DNA of 26,522 nt from a virus: IMG/VR virus record IMGVR_UViG_3300046009_000284, positions 1-26,522 of that record. The stretch is one strand, 5' to 3'. Numbering within the stretch: the first letter of the stretch is position 1; every line of letters starts with the position of its first letter. Below the pieces are notes generated by a model. It did no database searches and was not told the origin of the DNA. It saw only the letters and a program-made list of their open reading frames with translations. Shown piece by piece: positions 1-6,000 of the stretch. A program made the position numbers and the translations under genes.

Positions 1-112
1 TGGCATCCCGCACGAGCGCCGCGGCTTTACGGCTTTTGGCCAGCTGCTTAAGCTGATCATGCTGTTCGATCGGTATATAAACCGAATACGGAACTAGTTT
101 TTTGCCTTCCAT
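1..112 (-). CDS. Partial ribbon-helix-helix-like protein (cut by left edge)
   Basis: Only the first 37 codons are in the window; the gene runs off the left edge. It starts at the ATG at 112-110, preceded by a GAGG Shine-Dalgarno element with 9-nt spacing, and its first 19 bases overlap the end of the upstream gene. The visible protein reads MEGKKLVPYSVYIPIEQ and continues with a lysine/leucine-rich helix ending near LAKSRKAAALVRDA. A short beta strand (YSVYIP) followed by a helix and a small-residue turn (RKAAALVRDA) matches the N-terminal half of small phage ribbon-helix-helix DNA-binding proteins. Such proteins usually act as dimeric repressors. The family call is by pattern only and half the fold is missing. 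It is the last visible gene of the recombination operon. Confidence 0.5.
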   Translation of the reverse strand, partial: MEGKKLVPYSVYIPIEQHDQLKQLAKSRKAAALVRDA

Positions 113-531
113 TTTTTGTAATCCTCGTTAACCTTCTTCAGCCTAAGTCGGGCTTCTTGATTGGTCTTTAATTCCGACCGGGACTGGACGCCAAGATACT
201 CACGTACCCAGTTCGTAGCTTCTTCTTCATTGGCATCAAAGATCTGACTATCGTCGTGCAGGTATTCCCAGAATTCTTTTTCTCGGCACAGAACTCCAGC
301 CAACCGTATGGCCCGATCTCCTTCAAACTCTTGATCGCGCTCCATGGGCTGATGGTCTTGGTTCAACCGAACCATGACCACCTGATAGTGCGAGCCAACA
401 AAATCCCGCATCAGTTCATTCGGGATGTCATCCGGGTGGATGCACAGGGTCAGCACGAACCCTGTCTTGTCCTGCTTCAGAGCGACCTTGATTGCCTCAA
501 ATTGAAGCGTAGGTATCTCAGAAAGGGACAT
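94..531 (-). CDS. Conserved phage hypothetical protein, 145 aa
   Basis: I cannot assign a function. The protein is soluble, with no signal peptide or membrane segment. A beta-rich first part (FVLTLCIHPDDIPNELM, then HYQVVMVRL) is followed by an acidic and basic helical C-terminus ending in KKWKAKN. The pattern 'IHPDDIP..LM....GSHYQVVMVRL' resembles a protein type I recall from proteobacterial phages near recombination genes, without a known role. Two in-frame ATGs are possible. The one at 540 directly abuts an AGGAGG, too close for initiation, while the ATG at 531 lies 9 nt from it, so I chose 531. The gene overlaps the 3' end of the SSB-like gene by 14 bases and the next gene by 19, so it is probably co-translated with the recombination cassette. 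Confidence 0.75.
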   Translation of the reverse strand: MSLSEIPTLQFEAIKVALKQDKTGFVLTLCIHPDDIPNELMRDFVGSHYQVVMVRLNQDHQPMERDQEFEGDRAIRLAGVLCREKEFWEYLHDDSQIFDANEEEATNWVREYLGVQSRSELKTNQEARLRLKKVNEDYKKWKAKN

Positions 532-817
532 CTTCGTCATCCTCCTGGTCTAGCGCTTGTTGCTTGGGGGCTGGCTCAGCCTTCTTCTGAGGAATGAACG
601 GTTCAGAAAAGGTAATAAAGGTGTAATCCCGGCCGGTATTGGTGGTCCGATTCCATGCGGCTACAGCTATCTTGACCGGATCTTCTCCCTTGGAAATCAG
701 ATCCAATAGCAGGCGCTTATCAATCACCGCATCGCCACGCATATCGGGATGCTTGTCATCGGTCTTCTTATCGTTCTTCCAAAGAGACCCGGTGTTTGGT
801 TTGGGTATAAAGGTCAT
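518..817 (-). CDS. Putative ssDNA-binding protein with SSB-type acidic C-terminal tip, 99 aa
   Basis: The 99-residue protein has a compact N-terminal part (about residues 1-76) with short strands such as VKIAVAAWNR and DYTFITFSEPFIP, an Ala/Pro/Lys/Gln linker (77-89), and the last ten residues DQEDDEDVPF. That tail closely matches the acidic tip of bacterial SSB (DDDIPF), which recruits recombination and repair enzymes. The core is shorter than a typical 110-residue OB domain and I could not match it securely to a named family, so the ssDNA-binding role is inferred from the tip and from the neighbouring ERF-type annealing protein and nuclease. The start overlaps the ERF-like stop as ATGA. The codons of the acidic tail contain the Shine-Dalgarno sequence of the next gene. 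Confidence 0.68.
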   Translation of the reverse strand: MTFIPKPNTGSLWKNDKKTDDKHPDMRGDAVIDKRLLLDLISKGEDPVKIAVAAWNRTTNTGRDYTFITFSEPFIPQKKAEPAPKQQALDQEDDEDVPF

Positions 818-1518
818 GCTGCCTCCTTAAATTTGGCGCGGGCCGTAGAAAACTTATCCATCAGATCTTTAAAGAACACAGCGTCCTGAGCCTTTACCTC
901 TTCGAATAGTTGCTTGTTTTTCTTGTAGATGGCCATGACATCTTCTTCGCTATTGGCAAAGTCTAGAAGCTTGTTTGCCGCTTCTTCGACCAGCTCCATC
1001 CAATCAGCATCGCCCGGGGTTCCTGTCACAACCATCTGCCAATCGCCAGACTTTCCTTCGATCGTTTCTTTCTTGGGGGCCGGCTTTGGCTCAGCAGCTA
1101 CAGCTTTGGGTACAGGCTTTGGTGCCAATGCTTCTTTCCCCGTTGTGGCATCGAGGGCGTCATGCTCCACGATCTCTAGGGCATTGACGTACAGATAGCG
1201 TCGGAGATACGAGATCGATGCACCCAGGTTTTGCACAGGGTGACATCCCTTGAGTTCTGCCGCGGCCATCGGGGCCGTGAACAAGACGTAGTCCTCCGGC
1301 TTCTCTACGTTATATACCGTCAAAGTAGCATCGTTAACACCACACCTAAACACAGGGCAAAGGCCAGTATCAGCAAAGATGGTTTGAACAGCCGGTAGAA
1401 AATCTTGAAGCTCGAAATATTCATAGCCTGCAAACTTGTTCTTTCCTGATTTATTAAGCTTTTTTTCCTGAAGCAGTAGTCTCGCTAATTGCAGCTTTTG
1501 ATACACGTTCTGTGTCAT
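814..1518 (-). CDS. ERF-family single-strand annealing recombinase, 234 aa
   Basis: The N-terminal 125 residues fit the ERF superfamily of phage single-strand annealing proteins: the GYEYFELQDFLPAV segment (31-44), a beta region with LFTAPM, and the NLGASISYLRRYLYVNAL signature (98-114), which corresponds to the conserved G..SYxxRY block. These proteins coat ssDNA and anneal complementary strands during phage recombination. A Lys/Pro/Ala linker (about 129-155) leads to a helical C-terminal part (175-232) of unknown role. The ATG at 1518 lies inside the end of the DUF3310 gene (65-base overlap) but has its own GAGGTG Shine-Dalgarno 6 nt upstream, so I keep it. The stop overlaps the SSB-like start. 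Context with a nuclease and an SSB-like protein supports the call. Confidence 0.82.
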   Translation of the reverse strand: MTQNVYQKLQLARLLLQEKKLNKSGKNKFAGYEYFELQDFLPAVQTIFADTGLCPVFRCGVNDATLTVYNVEKPEDYVLFTAPMAAAELKGCHPVQNLGASISYLRRYLYVNALEIVEHDALDATTGKEALAPKPVPKAVAAEPKPAPKKETIEGKSGDWQMVVTGTPGDADWMELVEEAANKLLDFANSEEDVMAIYKKNKQLFEEVKAQDAVFFKDLMDKFSTARAKFKEAA

Positions 1519-1720
1519 TTAAGGTCACCTCGATAAGTTTTTCTAAGTAATGGGAAGCTTTGATTAAATCCTCAACGCCGCCTTTCTCTTTGTAACGGGA
1601 TACGTACTTCACGATGTTGCCCTCAAGGTATCCCAGCTTGTTGGCAATGATGTAATCCCAAGGTTGGATGGGCTTTTCAATGTAATGCCGCCCACCCACC
1701 TGCTCCTCATTGGCTGTCAT
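1454..1720 (-). CDS. DUF3310 family protein, 88 aa
   Basis: The first 65 residues match the DUF3310 pattern (sometimes annotated as SaV-like or nucleotide-kinase-like): VGGRHY (8-13), IQPWDYIIANKLGYLEGN (18-35), IVKYVSRYKEK (36-46) and DLIKASHYLEKLIE (51-64). Family members occur in many phages; the biochemical role is not established, although a relation to all-alpha NTP-pyrophosphatase (MazG-like) folds has been suggested. The C-terminal 24 residues (TLNDTERVSKAA...) lie outside the conserved part and are encoded over the start of the ERF-type gene. The ATG overlaps the nuclease stop as ATGA and an AGGAGA Shine-Dalgarno sits just upstream. The tight overlaps on both sides put it firmly in the recombination operon. 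Confidence 0.88.
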   Translation of the reverse strand: MTANEEQVGGRHYIEKPIQPWDYIIANKLGYLEGNIVKYVSRYKEKGGVEDLIKASHYLEKLIEVTLNDTERVSKAAISETTASGKKA

Positions 1721-2589
1721 TTACTCTCCTGATACTCCCGCCATTGCTGGCAATAGTTGGAAACTGGGCAGAAAGATTCACATCGGGTGCGACTGCCCGG
1801 ACGCACTTCGATCTCGTAAGCTTTTCCTAATTTGGCGATCGTCTCTAAGGCTTCTTGGTTGGTTGTGTGAACCGATCTAGCCCTCGCACCACCGACTTTC
1901 TTCACCGCCCACATGGTCGGCTTCTCCCACATCTCCTCCGGGGTGCAGGCCGGCAGGTTGCCATCGGTCTCTAACTCAAACTCGCAAGAAGAATGAGCAT
2001 GGATACGCTCTTTAATGAACTCCTCCCGCTGCTCAAACGGCCATAGCTTGATGGGGATCTCCTTGACCGGGGCCTCTGGGTAGCCTTCCCGGGTAGCAGC
2101 ATCGCGGCGGCTCCAGTCCCGGATGATGGCCACAATGCCCAGGGAAATCACCGGTATCTTCTTGACCTGCTCCACCAGGTAGGCATACAGGTTCAGCTGC
2201 TGCTCCCACTCGATCTTTTCGTTCATCACGGCCCAGGCTGAGACGGTCTTGTAGTCCCGGATCTCGATGAAGTTATCCCCCTTGATCTGGAGGTCGATAG
2301 CCCCGGAGATCTTCCAGCCATCGATCTCGGTAGACAGGCGCTCCTCAACTATGTGGTTGTCATCTTGGCCATGCTCTAAGACCTTGTGGACAGCCGAGCC
2401 AAAAATCGACCAGACCATGTCCGAGACGTCCTGCTCAAGCTCATCCTCAAACTTCTTGGTCAGGGCTACGATCTTGGGGCTATTGATCAGCTGGGTAACA
2501 GAGAGATTCGCTTTGCCCTTGGAATAAGTCGGGCGCTCCAGTACATTGATAAATGTCTGGGGAATGTTGAACTTGTTGGTTAATTTCAT
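1717..2589 (-). CDS. PD-(D/E)XK superfamily nuclease with C-terminal Cys cluster, 290 aa
   Basis: The protein has the RecB/Cas4-like nuclease core: an N-terminal helical part with SVTQLINSP, then GAIDLQI (Asp99), the catalytic EIRDYKT strand (Asp112, Lys114), and a Gln-containing helix EQQLNLYAYL (130-131). Four cysteines sit at about 215 (ACTPEEMW), 270, 274 and 280 (CESFCPVSNYC), a layout expected for an iron-sulfur cluster as in Cas4 and AddB. The likely role is a DNA exonuclease that makes ssDNA for the annealing protein downstream. The start is the ATG at 2589, with AGGAG 5 nt upstream. A 13-residue extension from a TTG at 2628 is rejected because that codon falls within the spacer of a good promoter and has no ribosome site. 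First gene of its operon. Confidence 0.83.
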   Translation of the reverse strand: MKLTNKFNIPQTFINVLERPTYSKGKANLSVTQLINSPKIVALTKKFEDELEQDVSDMVWSIFGSAVHKVLEHGQDDNHIVEERLSTEIDGWKISGAIDLQIKGDNFIEIRDYKTVSAWAVMNEKIEWEQQLNLYAYLVEQVKKIPVISLGIVAIIRDWSRRDAATREGYPEAPVKEIPIKLWPFEQREEFIKERIHAHSSCEFELETDGNLPACTPEEMWEKPTMWAVKKVGGARARSVHTTNQEALETIAKLGKAYEIEVRPGSRTRCESFCPVSNYCQQWREYQESK

Positions 2590-2594
2590 TTTTA

Positions 2595-2599
2595 CTCCT
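2595..2599 (-). promoter_or_regulatory. Shine-Dalgarno site of the nuclease gene
   Basis: AGGAG on the minus strand lies 5 nt before the ATG at 2589. It decides the start of the nuclease gene in favour of MKLTNKF over the upstream TTG at 2628. Confidence 0.8.
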
Positions 2600-2615
2600 A
2601 GCAGTAGACAATTGA

Positions 2616-2644
2616 ATTTTGGACCCAAAGAAATATCATGTCAA
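2616..2644 (-). promoter_or_regulatory. Predicted sigma-70-type promoter of the recombination operon
   Basis: On the minus strand a perfect -35 hexamer TTGACA (2644-2639) is followed by a 17-nt spacer and a -10 hexamer CAAAAT (2621-2616; 4 of 6 matches to TATAAT). Transcription would start near 2609, leaving about 20 nt before the nuclease ATG with its AGGAG site. The promoter lies about 40 bp downstream of the 23-bp palindrome at 2684-2706. No other promoter candidate is apparent for genes 2589-1. Confidence 0.55.
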
Positions 2645-2683
2645 TAGGTCATACCCATGTTGAATCATGTAATATATAAATTC

Positions 2684-2706
2684 TCAGTGTAACACTGTTA
2701 CACTGA
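2684..2706. promoter_or_regulatory. 23-bp palindrome, likely operator
   Basis: Two perfect 10-base inverted arms, TCAGTGTAAC and GTTACACTGA, flank a 3-base centre (ACT) in the 155-bp divergent region between the nuclease (minus) and RusA (plus) genes. No T-tract follows on either strand, so it does not look like a terminator. The dyad symmetry suggests a dimeric DNA-binding protein. On the plus strand it precedes and partly overlaps the -35 region of a possible -10 box (TAAAAT, 2717-2722) for RusA; on the minus strand it lies upstream of the TTGACA promoter. The bound protein is unknown; the edge-truncated ribbon-helix-helix-like gene at 1-112 is one candidate. Confidence 0.6.
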
Positions 2707-2744
2707 CATTCATCAATAAAATCAATAACTTAGGCTAAACGACC

Positions 2745-3098
2745 ATGCACATCCAGCTTGAACTACCGATGCCACCTAGTGTTAACCACTACTGGGGAGT
2801 CAATGGAAAGCAAAGATTTTTGGGAAAAAAAGGTAAAGAGTTTCGTGTTTCCGTGGCTGAAGCCTGCCTGGATGCAAACGTCCAGCCCCTCGATGGGAGG
2901 CTTTCTGTACACATAGCGCTGTTCCCAGCCAATCGCATAAGGTTCGATATCGACAATCGCATCAAAAGCCTCTTAGATGCCCTAGAACACGCTGGCTGCT
3001 TCCATGATGACGAGCAGGTCGATGAGCTGCATGTGACCCGCCAGGGGGTAAAAATTGGCGGGGGCTGTACCGTTGTGATCCTGCCGATTACAGGTTAG
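2745..3098 (+). CDS. rusA: RusA-family Holliday-junction resolvase, 117 aa
   Basis: Length and motifs fit RusA-type endodeoxyribonucleases: an N-terminal PMPPSVNHYW segment (8-17), the acidic motif RFDIDNRIKSLLDAL (66-80) with Asp68 and Asp70 followed by Asn71 and Lys74, and a third acidic site HDDEQV (87-92) aligning with E. coli RusA Asp91. As a dimer the enzyme cuts four-way junctions, here probably recombination and replication intermediates made by the ERF/nuclease system. It is the only gene on the plus strand, reading away from the nuclease gene and converging on the 1845-aa gene, with an 11-base overlap of 3' ends. Its ribosome site is weak (AGG about 9 nt upstream). The 23-bp palindrome upstream suggests it is regulated separately. 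Confidence 0.88.
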   Translation: MHIQLELPMPPSVNHYWGVNGKQRFLGKKGKEFRVSVAEACLDANVQPLDGRLSVHIALFPANRIRFDIDNRIKSLLDALEHAGCFHDDEQVDELHVTRQGVKIGGGCTVVILPITG

Positions 3099-6000
3099 CC
3101 ATCCGGCGCAGTTCTTTGATATCAATGTTCCGGAGCATATCCCGCTCCATCTCACGCAACTGATTGATCTCCGTCCGCTTTTCAGAGGCAGACATCTCAG
3201 AAGCTGGTAAGTTAGTAATCACTGATATACGGCGACGGATATTGCTGAGCGCTTCGGTGATGTTATTAACCGCCTTCTGCATCCCAACCCTGGTTGCCTT
3301 GTCCTCATTGGCCAAGAACTCCTCGATGTCGGCTGGGCTACGGCGCTTGATATCGTTGAAGGTATTGGCCGCTTTGGCCACCTCATCCCGAAGGACGTAG
3401 AAGTCATTCTTAAGCCCAGTCTCAAAGGGCCGGGAGATAAATCCACTGGTTCCTGGAAGGGCTGCTATGGCCTCCGTAAACGACAGCTCCGGCCGCGGAA
3501 CTCCAACAGCGTTATGCAGGATTGGGTTGGTTGCGTAAACGATCAACCCGCCCAGAGATCCCAGCATGCCGCGGAATAAGTGATCAGCTGCGATCGGGGA
3601 GATCAGACCAGTCTGACCAAATAGCTTGGCCAGCTCTGAGGTTGAATCGTTGAACTGCCGCTCTAACTCCAGACCTTTTTGGAACGTACCAATCAGCGGC
3701 CGGCCCTGGAAGAAGTTGTAGTTCACAGCCACCTCGACCGCGGGCTTGATTGCCTGGGGAACAGGGGTAGGACCAAGCAGGATATTGCCCAGAGCTGCCT
3801 TCATCGAATCCCGGAATTTGCGTCCATCGGCCATGCCCTGATCCGTCATCAGCATGTACATATGCTCGGTCAGGATCTTTGGCATCGAGAAGATGTCAGT
3901 ACGGATCGGGATCGTCATGCCCGTGCCTGGGATTATGAACAACCGATCACGCATTACGGACGGCTTATCGATGTAGTCCTCATCGTCATCCATGGCCATG
4001 GCGTAGATCAATGACAGCGCCATAACTGTGCCGGTCGTAGCAGCCAAGGTCTTCAATGCATCTTCCCGTGCAGATGGAGAGATGCCAACCCCAGAGATAG
4101 TCTTGATGGCCACATGCTGAGCTGCAAGGTAGGCGTTAAAGAACGGCACCACCTGGCCAAGCATCCGAATGGTCGGGCTGCTACCGCGGTTACGGAAGTT
4201 GATGATGGCAAAAGCTTTCTCAATCGCTTCGGCTGGAGACAATCCTTGAGCGATCGATGCGCTGTAAACGGCCTGACGAACAGCATTGTCAGAAGCCATG
4301 GAGATATGCTCAAGCATCCCCTTAACTTTGTTCCATATGCCAGGTGTCTTTTTCAGTCCAGCTGCTACTTCGGCGTCGTTACGAGCCACGGCAGCAGAAA
4401 AGTCACGGATGCCTACCGCACCGAACCGTTTTAATTCTTCATGCACCTTGCTTGACTTAGTCAGCGTCTGAATAAACTCCTTGACCGCCCTGGCTGGAAT
4501 ACTCAGAGCAAACCTAGTCTTTAGACCAGACGAGAACATAGCTGCAAAGGCGTCCTGCGGAACCTGAGATACCGAGAACAGCGGATACAGAACCACGGAC
4601 TGACGCAGGAAGTTAGACATCGAGGCGAACACTTTCCATATCGGAAGCGCAACGCTCTCCAGTCCAGCAAAGGATTCCATGAATAGCGGGTCTGCCATGT
4701 CGTAGAACCGTGGCTCACCGTTCTCCCATACTCGTACAGCGTTCGGACCTTTCTTGGCCTCGGTCACCGGGGTAGCCAAACCAAACTCAACAGCTGCGTT
4801 TACCTTGGCTTGAGCTAACTTATTCATCACAGACCGCTTGACCGCGTATTGCGTCCAGCGAACCATGTTGTCAAAGATATCTGCTACGGGTAAGTCAGAT
4901 CCCTTGAACTTCTTTTCTTTGGCCTGAACTTGGAGTCCACGAAGGATCTCTTTCGGGCCTAGATTCTTTTCAATCTGGTCTTCCCTGTAGAACGGCACAT
5001 AGTCGATGTTTGAAAGCATGACCTCTGCTTCGTCTTCCGACCACAGCCCGCTGTCTACCAGAACCCTTATCGCGTTCTGACGGATACCGCCCCAGATATC
5101 TGCAACCTTTTCCAGCTCAGGAATTGTCTTAGCAAGTTCAAGACCGGCATCGATCTGATCCCGATCCATGTGAACATACTTGTATTTTTTGGTTGCCTTA
5201 CGCAGCTCTTGTTCAGCTATCTTTTCAGCATTTGCATCGCCATCATCGATGGCTTTCTGTAACTTGTCCCGGGCATCAAATACCTCAGCATCGATGCGTT
5301 CGTTATATTCCATGACGCCATTTAGACGCCTGGCTTCGAAGAATGTGTGACCAACCCGCTCTGCCTCTTCCTTGGTCAGGCCATGGTTCTTGGCAATCTC
5401 ATCAAGAGATTTTGAAAGCTCAATGAAATTATTTGGATCGTTGACCGCCTCGTATTTGTATAACTTTGGATCGTAGTTGATGCTGCCATACTGGATGAAC
5501 AAGCTAGCCAAGGCGTCGGCGTGTACAGCTTGGTTAGAACTAATGCTGAGCAAGAGTCCAATCTTGTCTTCTTGACTCATTGTTGTGTCATCGATCATCC
5601 GACGGATGGCATTGTTCAACGCTGCATCGGTAGCAAATGCCTTGGTCTCAATCTTGTCCAAGAAAGTAATGATTGCTTTTTTGGTAGCTTCTTTGGTCAA
5701 AGATGGATTCTCAGAAGCCTTTTTAAATAGCTCGTTAGCTTTTTCAACCAGTGTGGGTTCGACCTTTTGTTGACGGCCCAAGGATTCCACAGTATCCATA
5801 GCTGCCTGACCAGCAGAGCTACGCTTGGCAGCAGGCTTTTTGGCTTTAGCGAATACGGCCCGACCCTCAGCTGATGGAGCAGCAGCCTTAGATCTGCCCT
5901 CAATCACGTAGTCACGGGCAGAATCGAGGAGACTTTGTACTTCTGCATCATTCAACGTCTTGACGCCAAGCATCTTGGCAAACTGACGGATGATGTTTTT

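Noticed and set aside
2590-2628. 13-residue N-terminal extension of the nuclease from a TTG at 2628
   Set aside because: The TTG falls within the spacer of the TTGACA promoter and lacks a ribosome site, while the ATG at 2589 has AGGAG 5 nt upstream.
2684-2706. Palindrome as a rho-independent terminator
   Set aside because: No T-tract follows on either strand, and the site lies between two divergent gene starts, where a terminator would have nothing to end.
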